Origin: Isotricha intestinalis
Taxonomy: Eukaryota; Ciliophora; Litostomatea; Vestibuliferida; Isotrichidae
NCBI GenBank assembly: GCA_023807065.1
Contig: JAJJLU010000529.1
Location: 1 to 33,652 of the forward strand
Direction: 5' to 3'
DNA: 33,652 bases
In this document: positions 10,601 to 18,176 of the stretch, piece after piece
Position numbering within the stretch: position 1 is the first letter of the stretch
How the letters are laid out: every line of letters starts with the position of its first letter
The notes under the pieces: model-generated
The model's input: only the letters and a program-made list of their open reading frames with translations
Databases searched by the model: none
Told to the model about the DNA's origin: nothing
Translations under genes and position numbers: made by a program

Positions 10601-10799
10601 TTACTGTTGATACAATACTACGAGAAACAGCATCACTTGGACTCTGACGCAATGTTTGACGACCCTCTGTTACTGGACTCATCATTTGATTGTTTGATGG
10701 CTCCATATATATCATTTCACCATATCCTGATTCTGTTGTATTTTCCATATTCTTTCCTTTACTATCTGATTTCTCTCCTCGAGAATGATGATATTGCAT
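1674..10799 (-). CDS. Giant Sfi1-like/IQ-repeat centrin- or calmodulin-binding protein (3041 aa)
   Basis: This is an uninterrupted 3041-codon reading frame. Residues 1-440 are polar and disordered, rich in Q, N, M, S and G, with several Ser-Pro sites (RQSP, ERSP, RKSP, NRSP). Residues about 445-490 hold two IQ-type motifs (LIQAWWRELK, IIKIQSFWRGRWVRK). From about 550 to 2550 there are roughly 27 units with a core like L-x-x-Y-L-x-K-W-K-x-K, about 75 residues apart on average. In the C-terminal half many are followed by a degenerate IQ motif (A-x-I-I-Q-K-F). The region is strongly basic (K/R/N/I/L). The tail after about 2880 is charged and low-complexity. The Trp cores resemble Sfi1 centrin-binding repeats, known in basal bodies and in the giant centrin-binding protein of the Paramecium infraciliary lattice. 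By inference it is a long alpha-helical, calcium-responsive scaffold of basal bodies or contractile fibres. The exact partner (centrin, calmodulin or spasmin) cannot be read from the sequence. Confidence 0.7.
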   Translation of the reverse strand: MQYHHSRGEKSDSKGKNMENTTESGYGEMIYMEPSNNQMMSPVTEGRQTLRQSPSDAVSRSIVSTVKMNLRERADTAQLVGEKPIQSLVVAIPSRGIGEERLERSPKTINIGDSKEQTEYNIRTLNARKSPKGGLYQSYNNMESGNIGLDQPMQYSGFMQGGDGGYQMGNDSNVMMGNIQGKSSPGMIMNPREGREPMISKMSPNQNIDDNNSSQDKGYESQAQWNNLKNVLGNQNRMNANYDSQGEKTMKESQIKYNNATYNNMTMTDVKNLVKRFTKVYDPRKTQEGALISQSQVIVPGANDEIYNGRYRVLQKMNRLSNILLSKRRGYVSPDKDDSINRSLDETRKTFDRHTLNRNSLKNGRLTINRSPEHKFLYVSLAMISSKGPNTEDRTILRKMRFDKGGVVDLAQEERKKGKYKIKKLQNKRGVRGASPLMRPNPKYREQAAKLIQAWWRELKELYKQRLNMIIKIQSFWRGRWVRKYMYDILYLSFMYQSFCQIIQKVLVKHIRPYIFNLLTAGEKNRNLLLRNLILKDRRWQLLKIKPYLDRWISFLRLTEVRNLRGRRLFDIRSEAEKRKEKLLKTFDKWAFLSKIDKLKNNSEDATRDRNKVLSMFKMVENANKLTKRVALKNSKNKIANYLIKKAREDALNRIIRKRPDPKKQILRKYFERWNDMIKDDRQKDFKKRLSADLLDSATKRIKKNLMRSSFNKLTRLPKRAEVVEKIVIQEKILEKEAQVKGVNPNLLSAGHLLENAILRLTYKYPLDAIDDKLVKNSRTQKLLKILNIKENYIKRIIKDYLNKWINKCKDKESNELIKKMIMKLLNTVLKKIKNRILSNKLNQWRNKVRPKGPVGDDIYKKSKGLNNLSKILKKSSSKMFGKDFLDNLNKKRSQRVYKNALLKIIDNYFNKDRNKLRSFLYKWKDKVRKLQIYDLKVKVLKNLGGKNDNNNRKLRLSKSIHKWLMNTNLEKIGEKESSKTLKKGKSDKKKYAALIMKILKRINNEIDRDTILRNKIKKWMKVTKSLEELQNDMIGKGLAHITKYNSKKNYEDFIKKLRELFIKISKKEKLKNLLPKRKDGDREKLLKNLLRWRTKISPKDKKVDFSSYQGRYLKNILTKKDMEKITRALYKWRSALKPKLNDAPKKYGLDLLKKTLKKTIFETIKKTEGKKKLKEIPKDLTLMEALLRGDLNSAKALALKKIPLLHYFLKWRNIVKKENLNKLKHEMFNKLFLGPLKRINKFPLRKYLNKWKDIIRKDNVNQLQKSIYMKLMKTFYDKTRKNILKKKIRQWKNNTDKVTKNLEDTKKAIDNLRRNVTSPIFEKTVVKEKKMPISGKLKSVLINRFLSTKRNLLNKYINKWKNHLNRDKLYKLRNRILTILIKNENLKNDKNKNNKLKEALLRWRINSIPEKENPLDKITKIRKGMEILEKVLRKPNLKDIFIGIKNRKKRVGGSKILSKIISKITPKVKKHILKKYLNKWKSKVPDTEKEKIKAKNIFESILKNKNLIRKQLEPYKDLIKILKELYKLKSGKGQKLIDFFRKIKEKKKKKILEERDRRLRILMMKNNNNGLLRLGIAKWRRNTRYMKALENALIIRKFCKLRLDKINKKRNNLDKIIKILRKIILNRVFNKLFSGGKKRAISILLKKIIKNYEQSDKKVLRNALLKWKNIIPLLQKLNGVVKIQSVLRGMKIRKKSRNLNDLYLKLRLLVGKRQKNSKDLLRFYLLKWLQRAEREHYDDNAKIIQKFLKMGLTIISELDARDKLYKLFFDYYKKRIREVLRRLTPIKKKNYDQLIFLLDKFSKKRIKDYIHKIRDYIKFKKLKNVYPKIVDALKKYFLPLYLRKWKIIAIEQRDKYIKKIQDFLRNKKNKKTINKKSKIDFVLKNLYLKNSESNKSKLRRHLWKWMKKAKEIELNENAQIIQKFCKVHERKKLKSKAKNKSKLSNFLKTYLIKQITKILTESNEKYLKPLKNALDKVNGVDKRYSTNNIISFANDTIRRQLLLYVINKQLKNNRDDLLKKYLNKWKKVTDDMNKKAIIIQKFLRKIGVKKNKKNVDKIKDILLKLFMKHDSSKLDKLLYAFRKWQLKTRLINCQLNADIIKKFIGHNLNKRLNKKINQFFVILAKRILAKKLKNLAKIKKLINAILKIILKKLMRNGKELGTTNKITSLLRKFIIFNSTKLKNNLLKKYLDIWRNKAKNLKEKEDKSAKIIQRFFKSLKDKTKNTRLSIRLDRLKQILLSMTKESPLRVAFNKYRSKVKRISVQENADIIQKFCKVVKNKRDKEKDKKITINITKAIEILSKINPYKKYAFDKIRKAKQIDGLKKIIEYIIKKRIEILKDVFDKIRKGKNKNRLIQLINIKKKYVDDLLRKYLKKWNEKIENLKKKRAAELIQKNYRLFKVSKKKGFINFFLNNIIKTKEEKRKDTLKSSLMKWLKNAKLKHANELATKIQNYLNKKTNKNRAKKNWRKLSIILAKKNGIKKTLDVMKRLKDYFNLSKFIIIIKDRMKKNILKDLLKRLKLKKLLNLLKLIFTNFSDRNKTLILNRYLTIWRDKVNKLKKLQEILEKMVKDIDTRRKIIAAKTLGDVFLIKKLLHDILRIRALEFIRRLKNSGELKRRLRALGETLVKTKKDLDDKNKKIFLKSLYKVYYTRALDKLINKIKEKQKQIKKKYGKYFLNLLKRIKNQKSEDKSKSKRQGTNDLKSTRLQFRGHTSNKRTPTEDKKPYLYIIPLFVEFLKNKIKERKEYSFKKIIDKDKFSKFCRLVKKYVMKTQIPNKKEFLDTLMGNYKHLKTKGPLLNKLYKMLRLYIIHEWMKTLRSPSKLYRIFYLFKMTFMHKGIAERRFIREIIRKWRFATFVKVMAKRKLELMYKNLHVSYLQMANEVFGDEESTNASVVKEFERFGTDVGMWGNEDPNIPTESGYVKSVNKKYVFETLENEGKLFDELELKKKVVVGEVVKGESKVVEGDIKSEESGSESSRRRKRETKDKVTKEDVQEKKEEESNASGRRIRTYNRKKAEENKEETNEEKRGTHKIYRRVEK
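3130..9165 (-). repeat. Degenerate W-repeat array within the giant gene
   Basis: On the minus strand this part encodes about 27 Trp-centred helical units. Examples read in order are LDRWISF, YFERWNDM, YLNKWINK, LYKWKDKV, YLNKWKDI, YLNKWKSK, YLRKWKII, YLNKWKKV, YLDIWRNK, YLKKWNEK and YLTIWRDK. They are diverged at DNA level but share spacing and polarity. Two further Trp cores (IHEWMK and IIRKWRF) lie outside, nearer the C-terminus. The count was made by eye. Confidence 0.7.
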
Positions 10800-11191
10800 T
10801 TTTTTATGTTAATTTTGTAATTTTTTATATTTATTTTATATTTTATATAGATATTTTTTATTTTTTTATAGTCTTTTAATATTTTTTAACTTTTATTTTC
10901 ATTTAAATGTTTTTTCATTCGATAATTTTATTTAAATTATTTAATTCTTTCATAAATTCTTTAAAGAAAGGATTTTAAGTTTTTTATTTATATCAAATGA
11001 AACTATTATATTTGTTTAATGAAGAAGTTTCTGAAATTTTTTTTTTTTTTATATAATTTATATATATTTTTTTAAAAAACATTAATTTAACGGCCAAAAA
11101 ATAAATAAACTTTATTATTAATAATTAATTAATAATAATTGAAAATTTTCTTTTTAAAATATAAAAAATTAAATAAAAAAAAAAAAAAGAT
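10800..11191. other. 392-bp spacer with a possible short coding relic
   Basis: The spacer lies upstream of the giant gene and downstream of the EF-hand gene and should contain the giant gene's promoter. It is nearly pure A+T with long T and A runs. On the minus strand, 11038 down to 10915 reads in one frame through three stops (TGA, TAA, TAA) and ends in a protein-like stretch NPFFKEFMKELNNLNKIIE followed by TGA. That could be a decayed exon or chance. Nothing else is recognisable. Confidence 0.3.
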
Positions 11192-12811
11192 TTAAATATC
11201 TTTTAAAGTTCTTGTTTCTCTTATTAAATCTTTTGATTCGACTTTTCCATTTCTATCTTTATCAAGTCTAATAAATAATAAATCTGAATCAGAAGGTAAA
11301 ATAATTCTATTTTTTTCAGTTAAATAATTTCCTAAATCTAAAGGAGTAATATAACCTTTATTATCTTTATCAATTTTTTCAAAAATATTTCTTAAATAGA
11401 CATCCATAATAGGTTCAAATTTTTTTCTATAATTTTCAATACAAACTTCACTAGAAGCAATAGTTCTTAATAATTTTTGTAAATATAATCTCGTAGTTTC
11501 TAAAAAGACTTCAGCTTTATTAAATTTAGGAGTAAAAGTCATTGGATTTCTATTTTGAATCATTTCTCTATATTCTCTTCTAAATGGAACTAACATATCA
11601 AAAAATGAATTAAAAGATAAAATTCCTTCATTCACTAAATCATATTTTTTAAAAATTAAACTGATTATTTCTTTTTCAAAAATAATTGATAATGATTTAC
11701 AACCAAAATCAAAATCAGCTTCAGTTATATAATCTCTATTTCCTAATTGATATATTCTAAAAGCATCTTCAATATTAAAATCAGCTCTTAATGCTAATTC
11801 ATTTTTTTCTTTTTCTATTAATATTTCTGTATCTAATAATAATTTTAAAAAATCACAAAATAATTCTTCTTCATCTTGATAATTAAGATTTGAATTATAA
11901 TTATTATCAAATCTCTCTTTATAATTTGATAATTCATCTTTAATTAAATATGGTGTTGATGTAGAGTCATTTAATATTTTTCTCGACAAAGATAAATTTT
12001 GAGAAACTGGATATGAATTATTTTGAAAAGTTAAATTATCAGTTTCTAAAAATCGATTAGGAGGATTATTTTCATATCCAACTTTTATTCTTCCTCCAGG
12101 ACATTTTAACATACTTTCATATAAATCTTCTTTTGATGAATCACAATATCCAAATTCTAAAACTCTTTTTAAATCTAATAAAGATATTCTTTCATTTTTT
12201 TGTATACTTAATTTATTAATTATCCCATTTATTTCTTCATCTCTTAAATATAATCCATTTCTTATTAAAAATTTATTTAAATTATCAAATGATATATTAT
12301 CTGTCTTTGTAATTGATGTAAATAAATCTAATATATTGTAATCATATCTTTTTTTAAACTCTTCCACCAATTTCTGAGTATTTCTTATAATTTCAATTTC
12401 ACTATTAAATACATTTATTAAAAGTATTTCAACATTTTGATTTATTTCCTCATTATTATCTTCTTCTTTATATTCGAAATTAATTGAATTTGTATAATTT
12501 TTATAACCTACAATTAAGAAATTTACAAAATTTTGATAAGTCCAATAATTCTTTTGTTCTTTATCATAAAATAATATTAATAATGCTGCTTCATGTAAGG
12601 TACAAAATTGTTGAAATTCTTTCATAAAAGTCACTATATCATAACATTCAATTCTTTGTCTTATTTTCTTATCTAAACATTTATAACATTGAAAAGGATT
12701 AAATTGTGGATTAGATATTAACTCTAATTTTCTTCTTTCAGCTTCAACTTCACTTTTTCCTAATTCACATAAAAATCTTGAAACTCTTCTCTCGGTTTCA
12801 ATTGTTAACAT
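11192..12811 (-). CDS. EF-hand calcium-binding protein, 539 aa
   Basis: This is probably a calcium sensor or axonemal/cortical EF-hand protein. The C-terminus carries two paired EF-hand loops: residues about 481-492 (DKDNKGYITPLD) and 517-528 (DKDRNGKVESKD). Both have Asp at loop positions 1 and 3 and Gly at 6, and both have Asp rather than the usual Glu at 12. Earlier helix-loop-helix stretches (residues about 170-225, and about 360-415 around FKKYDLVNEGILSFNSFF) look like degenerate EF-hands without full ligand sets. The N-terminus starts ETERRVSRFLCELGKSEVE and is predicted helical. No membrane segments are seen. It is transcribed away from Sec31 across a 135-bp shared spacer. The family role in this organism is unknown; similar multi-EF-hand proteins are common in ciliates and flagellates. 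Confidence 0.75.
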   Translation of the reverse strand: MLTIETERRVSRFLCELGKSEVEAERRKLELISNPQFNPFQCYKCLDKKIRQRIECYDIVTFMKEFQQFCTLHEAALLILFYDKEQKNYWTYQNFVNFLIVGYKNYTNSINFEYKEEDNNEEINQNVEILLINVFNSEIEIIRNTQKLVEEFKKRYDYNILDLFTSITKTDNISFDNLNKFLIRNGLYLRDEEINGIINKLSIQKNERISLLDLKRVLEFGYCDSSKEDLYESMLKCPGGRIKVGYENNPPNRFLETDNLTFQNNSYPVSQNLSLSRKILNDSTSTPYLIKDELSNYKERFDNNYNSNLNYQDEEELFCDFLKLLLDTEILIEKEKNELALRADFNIEDAFRIYQLGNRDYITEADFDFGCKSLSIIFEKEIISLIFKKYDLVNEGILSFNSFFDMLVPFRREYREMIQNRNPMTFTPKFNKAEVFLETTRLYLQKLLRTIASSEVCIENYRKKFEPIMDVYLRNIFEKIDKDNKGYITPLDLGNYLTEKNRIILPSDSDLLFIRLDKDRNGKVESKDLIRETRTLKDI

Positions 12812-12946
12812 TTATAAAATTTATATTAATAATAACTAAAAAAAATAAAAAATATTTATCATTAAATAAAATATATCATAGATAAAAAAAATAATATCTC
12901 CAAAATGATATATCTGAAAATAAATAATTAAAAAATCATTTAAAGA
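12812..12946. promoter_or_regulatory. Divergent promoter spacer, EF-hand gene / Sec31
   Basis: Only 135 bp separate the start codons of two divergently transcribed genes, so promoters for both must lie here or within the 5' ends of the genes. The sequence is almost all A and T and shows no clear box that I can name. The call is inferred from gene arrangement. Confidence 0.5.
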
Positions 12947-15900
12947 ATGGAGCAAAACTCTGAAAAATTAGAAAACCGTGTTTTAGTATCAGCATCATGT
13001 CCAGTATATCAATATTCAGAATACATAGTATCAGCAACATCAACAGGAGCACAAGGCAATGATTGTTTTTTTACATTATATATATTTAACAATCAATCAT
13101 CTAAAGACCCTATAAAGATAATAACCCAAATAAAAATATCAGTGAAATTTACATCAATAGATTGGACAAGTTATGGGCAAGAAACAGAAGAACATGCATT
13201 AGGAATTGTAATTGGAGGACATCCTGATGGTTCAATTACTTTATGGGATATTACTCAAATTTTACAAAATACAAATGAAGCTTCTCAACAAATTAATTAT
13301 GGTTGTATTTATAATAAACAATTACTCTCTTCTTCTATTAATGTCATTGCTATCAATGAAAAACCTCATTTATTTGCTGTTGGAAGTAATCAAGTTTCTA
13401 TTTTGTCAATTGATAAAAATTTAAATTGTTCAATTGCTATGAATTGTGAAGCGCCAAGTGAAGGAGGTGAATTTTGTTCTTTGGATTGGAATTCTAAAGT
13501 TAATCATATTTTAGCATCTGCAACAAATACAGGAATGACATATATATATGATATGAAAAAAAAAAGTTTATTTCTTTCTATTTTAGATCAATCTATTTCA
13601 AATAATTATTTAAATACAGAAATTTGTTGGTATAGCGATGGAGCTCAAATTATAATTGCATATGATGATAATGAATATAATTATATGATGCAATATCATA
13701 TGAGACAACCAAATGCTCCTTGTAATATGTATCAAAATGGACATAATAATTCTATCATTTCTATTTCTAAAAATATATATGATAAAAATTTCATTCTAAC
13801 TTTAGGAAGAGATAATGTTGTTACTTGTTGGAATTTAAAAACTAAAAAACCTATTTGTAAAGTCCCTATTAAAGTTAATTCCAGTCAAGTTATGTGGTGT
13901 AATAAAATTAAAGATTGTTTCATTTATGTTGGATTTAATCAGCAATTATATTATGATAGAATTAATTTTGTTGATGTTATAAATGAAGGACAATTTATTA
14001 TTCCTGTTTGGATGTATCCTACTGCAGGAGTTAATTTTGCCTTTGGAGGAAAATTATATAAATTTTCTAAAAATGAAAATAATATTATTCATGTTTCTAA
14101 ATTAAGAGGAAATACTGAATTAATTGATAATATTAAAAACTTTACTAATAAAAATGAAAAAAATGACTTAATTTCACTTTTAGATGAAAAAATAAATGAA
14201 AATTTAAAAGATGGAAAACATACAAATATTTCATTATTTTGGGTTTGTTTAAAAGGAGTTTATTTAAATAATGAGAACTTTTTATTTAAAGAAATGGGAT
14301 TAGATAAAGAAGAAATAGATAATGAAGTTTTAACTACATTAGGAAAAAAGAAAAGAAAAGAAAATATTCCTCAAACATTTACTCAAAATATAGAAGATGA
14401 TGAAAATGTAGAACAAATATTTGATGAACAACCAATTCAAAGAAAAGAATCTCCAATTAATAAAATTGAAATTGAACAACCAAATACAATAACAGAAAAT
14501 AAAGTAAGAAATATTAATTGGAATGTAGGAAATGAAAGATTAGTAAAGAAAAGTTTATTAATTGGAGATTTAGAAAGTGCTGTTGAATTATTATTTAAAA
14601 ATGAAAGATATAGTGAAGCTTTATTAGTTGCTTCAATGCAACCTGAATTATTTGAAAAAGCAAAAGATAATTATTTTAAAAATAATAATGATTTATTTGT
14701 CAAAAGTTTCTTCCCTGCAATTATTAATAGAAATTTTGAATTGTTATTTGAATATAATTTACGTGATTGGAAAGAATATTTATTATATGCAAAAACATAT
14801 TTAAATACAAATGATTTTAAAGAATTTGCAGAAAAATTAGGTGATAAATTATCTTCTAATCCTGATATTTATCCTGCTTTAACTTCTTATGTTCTTTCTG
14901 GAAAAATTGATAAATTATTAGATTTATTATGTTTAAACTATCAAAAGGAATTAGACAAAGAAATTGATAAAAAAGATTTATTACAAAATACATATCAATA
15001 TATTATTTTATCATATAAAGTATTATTTGGTAATACTAACAGTTTCACTAATTTAAATGCAAATAAAGTTTTATATGAATATTGTTTATTATTAATAAGA
15101 GAAGGATTAAATGTTGAAGCAGCAAAATGTTTAAATTCAATAAGAGGAAATAACAATCCTCAAATAGAAGAATTATATGATAGATTATATAATAATTGTG
15201 AGGAAGAATTAGGGAAAACATTTTCAAAACCAAACAATCCATATAATGTAATAATAATAAGACCTAAAGGTCAAAATATTAAAAATAGAATTCAAACCCA
15301 AAATCCAAATCGTTATGATAAATTTCAAAAACAAAATGGTCCAAGTCAAGAGCAAAAATTAAAAAAGCCTCCATTTACAACAGGAAACCTTCATCAACCT
15401 CAAATACATAAAAATCCAATTCAGCCTCAATTTCCTCAAAAGCCTATACAACAAAATCCTCCATTTAATCCAATAATAAATAAACCTCCACAACCAAAAG
15501 TATTTAATCCAAATCAAGATAATGAGAAAAAAAAGCCATTTATGAATCCTCAACAAGAAAGTCCTTTGAAAAATAATATGCCAACAAATCAACCAGTTTT
15601 TGATTTTGGAGGTGAAAATAAAGTTCAACAAAGAATAACAAAGCCACCGATGATAAAACCAGGGCAGAGAAGAATGAATGAACCTCATATTCCTCAAACT
15701 AAAATTATTAATAATCCCGTTAAGGAAACTCAATCTTTTGGTAATACTAATTTTGGAAATCAAAGTAATAATAATAATAATGAGCAAGAAGAAATTACTA
15801 TGAGTAATGAAGAACAAAATATTTATAATTATTTTGAAAATACCGTTAATGTTTATAATAATGTTTATCCTGATGAAAATAAAAGAAGAGATTTTTTGAA

Positions 15901-16108
15901 TAAAATTAATGCTTTATTAGATAAATTAAAAAAACATGAAATTAATCAAAATTTAATTAAATTATTAGAAGAATTTATGGCTTTAAATGATAAAAATGAT
16001 GTTAAAAGTATGAAAAAAATATATATGAGAATTCAATCATGTGATTGGGATAAAAATAAAAGTTGGATGCCTTTATTAGAAAGGTTAATGAATATGAAAA
16101 GAAATTAA
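12947..16108 (+). CDS. SEC31: Sec31, outer COPII coat subunit
   Basis: With Sec13, Sec31 forms the outer cage of COPII vesicles budding from the endoplasmic reticulum. The 1053-residue protein has the family layout. Residues about 1-380 are a WD40 propeller with the Sec31-type passage HALGIVIGGHPDGSITLWD and later DWNSKVNHILASATNTG and LGRDNVVTCWNLKTKKP. Residues about 520-760 are the alpha-solenoid, opening with ERLVKKSLLIGDLESAVELL and RYSEALLVASMQPELF and including LRDWKEYLLYAKTY. Residues about 770-945 are Pro/Gln/Asn-rich, the usual flexible linker that binds Sec23/Sar1. Residues about 948-1053 are a helical C-terminal domain. The length is slightly under yeast Sec31 (about 1270). The reading frame is intact with no intron, and the start is the first ATG after a stop-rich AT spacer. 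It converges on the C2 gene at 16214 with a 105-bp spacer. Confidence 0.92.
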   Translation: MEQNSEKLENRVLVSASCPVYQYSEYIVSATSTGAQGNDCFFTLYIFNNQSSKDPIKIITQIKISVKFTSIDWTSYGQETEEHALGIVIGGHPDGSITLWDITQILQNTNEASQQINYGCIYNKQLLSSSINVIAINEKPHLFAVGSNQVSILSIDKNLNCSIAMNCEAPSEGGEFCSLDWNSKVNHILASATNTGMTYIYDMKKKSLFLSILDQSISNNYLNTEICWYSDGAQIIIAYDDNEYNYMMQYHMRQPNAPCNMYQNGHNNSIISISKNIYDKNFILTLGRDNVVTCWNLKTKKPICKVPIKVNSSQVMWCNKIKDCFIYVGFNQQLYYDRINFVDVINEGQFIIPVWMYPTAGVNFAFGGKLYKFSKNENNIIHVSKLRGNTELIDNIKNFTNKNEKNDLISLLDEKINENLKDGKHTNISLFWVCLKGVYLNNENFLFKEMGLDKEEIDNEVLTTLGKKKRKENIPQTFTQNIEDDENVEQIFDEQPIQRKESPINKIEIEQPNTITENKVRNINWNVGNERLVKKSLLIGDLESAVELLFKNERYSEALLVASMQPELFEKAKDNYFKNNNDLFVKSFFPAIINRNFELLFEYNLRDWKEYLLYAKTYLNTNDFKEFAEKLGDKLSSNPDIYPALTSYVLSGKIDKLLDLLCLNYQKELDKEIDKKDLLQNTYQYIILSYKVLFGNTNSFTNLNANKVLYEYCLLLIREGLNVEAAKCLNSIRGNNNPQIEELYDRLYNNCEEELGKTFSKPNNPYNVIIIRPKGQNIKNRIQTQNPNRYDKFQKQNGPSQEQKLKKPPFTTGNLHQPQIHKNPIQPQFPQKPIQQNPPFNPIINKPPQPKVFNPNQDNEKKKPFMNPQQESPLKNNMPTNQPVFDFGGENKVQQRITKPPMIKPGQRRMNEPHIPQTKIINNPVKETQSFGNTNFGNQSNNNNNEQEEITMSNEEQNIYNYFENTVNVYNNVYPDENKRRDFLNKINALLDKLKKHEINQNLIKLLEEFMALNDKNDVKSMKKIYMRIQSCDWDKNKSWMPLLERLMNMKRN

Positions 16109-16213
16109 AAAATAAATTATAAAAATATTAAAAATTAAATTTGAAAGAAATATTTAAATCTCTCATTAATTAAAGAAAGATTTAATTTAAACAAATTAAA
16201 TAAATTCAAACTA

Positions 16214-17975
16214 TTATTTATTAGGTTTTTTTTTTGTATTATTATTTTTTTTTTTTTTAATTTCTATAGGAGCATTAGATTCAAGAAAGTTATCTAATAT
16301 AGAATATTTACCTAAATATCTTACTCTAATTGTTTCTCCTTCAATCTTAATCATAACTTTCAAAGTTCCATATTCATAATTATTTGCTGATGTTTTTTTA
16401 AAAGGAATTTTTGGAATATTTCTCTTTGAATAAAAATATGTTAAATACTGTTCTAATTTAATATCATTTTCATCTGGTTTATTTGTTATTACATTTTCAA
16501 ATATTTTATTTTCTAATTTTTTTTCCTTTAAATCTGGTTTTTCATTATTTTCATTTTCTTTTTTTAAATTATATTTATTTGTGATTTCATTTGCTTTTAT
16601 TCTTTCTTCTTCTGTTGAATTCTTTTCATTTAATAAATTATTTAAAGGTCCTAATTTATTTGTTACTTCTTTTAATACTTTAACTAATAAATTTTTATCT
16701 TCTTCATTTTCATTTTTTGTTTCTTCTATTTTTTTTGGTTCATTTTCCTCTTTTTCATAAGTTAATTCAAATATTGCTTTAAATAAATCAATTTCTTGGT
16801 TTTTTAAAGGAATATTTTTTTCTTTTAAATCATTATATTCTTTTTTATTAACATTTACAGAAATATAATTTTCTATTTCAAAATTATCTAATTTTTCTTT
16901 TAATCTATTATTCTTTTTTTTCGTATTTCTATAAATTTCATTATATTTAATTAAATAATCTTTTAATTTTTGTTTTGTATTTAAACTCTTTTTAGCTCTT
17001 TCATAATACATTGTTTGATAAGAAATTAATTGAGAAACAACATCTTTAGTATAATTTAACATTTCATTAACATCATTAAAACCATTCAATTTACTTAAAG
17101 GATATTTTTCTTTAAAAACATTAATAAACTCAGTAAAATCTTTATTATCTTTTTTATCTTCTCTTTCAACTTCAATATCAATAAAACTATTATCTTTTAA
17201 ATCTTCTTCAGGCTCATCTAAAAAAATTTTTTTTTGGTCCGAAGATAAATCTTTAATATTATTTTTCTTTTTTCCAGATTTTTGATTTATTTGTCTTTGT
17301 TGAGGTGAAGCAGAAATATTTCTCATTTTCTTATGATTCTGAATTGAAGTAACAGGTCTTTTAATTATATTAAATTTTGGTGATTTATTTTCATTCATAC
17401 CTAAATTTGAATTATTATTATTTAAACTATTTAAAAAATTTTTATTAAATTTAGCACTTGCATTTTTTGGACTCTGAGTGAATTTATCTACTGAATTACC
17501 AGACTTATGAATGGATAAATTATGATTTTGATTTTCAACTTTTTTTACATTATCAATACTTTTATCTGAAAATTGTAATGTTGCATGAACATTTATTTTT
17601 AAAACTGCATTTGTATTTGAATTCCCAAATAAAACTCTTTTTGTTGAATCTGACATTGAAATTGAACATAATTTTTCTATTGATGTTACTTTTTTCACTA
17701 TTGAATTATGTGGAATTATAAATTCAGATATTCCAACTAAAGAATCGTTTTTTGTTACTCTTATTGAATATTTTAAATCTCTTTTTTTGGATTGTACTTT
17801 ATGAATTATTTGGTTTCGAGTATTATACTAAAAATTCAATTTAATAAATTTATTTTACACTTATTTGGTCTTCAAAAGTTTTTTGCTCTGATGAAAAAAT
17901 AAATGCAAATGTACTATAATCAAAAGTATTTGGTTGGAAATCTATTATTTCTAATGTTACAATTATGTAAGACAT
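16214..17975 (-). CDS. C2-domain coiled-coil protein, two exons (about 576 aa)
   Basis: The downstream exon (17827 to 16214) is open upstream of any in-frame ATG until a TAG at 17828-17830. That TAG is better read as a splice acceptor. Exon 1 is 17975 to 17859, starts MSYIIVTLEIIDFQP and encodes 39 residues. The joined frame gives an N-terminal C2-like beta domain of about 125 residues (MSYIIVTLEII...ISEFIIPHNS...VLKINVHATLQF), typical of NT-type C2 proteins. Then come a disordered Asn/Lys/Ser region, a coiled coil at about 265-380, and a conserved-looking C-terminal domain containing YEYGTLKVMIKIEGETIRVR and LDNFLESNAP. That last part recalls the Gas2-related (GAR) microtubule-binding fold (hydrophobic-R-V/Y-x-G, then L-x-x-F/Y-L, then P), but this is tentative. 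The likely role is at the cortex or cilium. The conserved C2 ligand aspartates are not evident, so calcium binding is doubtful. Confidence 0.65.
17828..17858 (-). other. Predicted 31-nt spliceosomal intron
   Basis: On the minus strand the intron begins GTAAAATAAATTT, ends GAATTTTTAG, and is wholly A/T apart from three G. It contains in-frame stops and is not a multiple of three, so retention breaks the protein. It joins codon AGT (exon 1) to TAT (exon 2) in phase 0 and completes a C2 domain. Very short GT...TAG introns are typical of several ciliates. This is the only intron I can support in the window. Confidence 0.7.
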
Positions 17976-18176
17976 AAAAATCTTATTTAATAATTTTTTA
18001 TTTTTTTATGAATAAAATATAATATTCTTATTTTTTATTTAAATTATTTACTTCTTCAATTAAGTCAAATTAGGTAAATTTTGTTAAAATTAATTGCCTG
18101 AATAAACAAAAAGATTAGCAATATAATTATTTATTTATTTTTTCATTTTTGATATAAAATTATAATTATTAAATTT

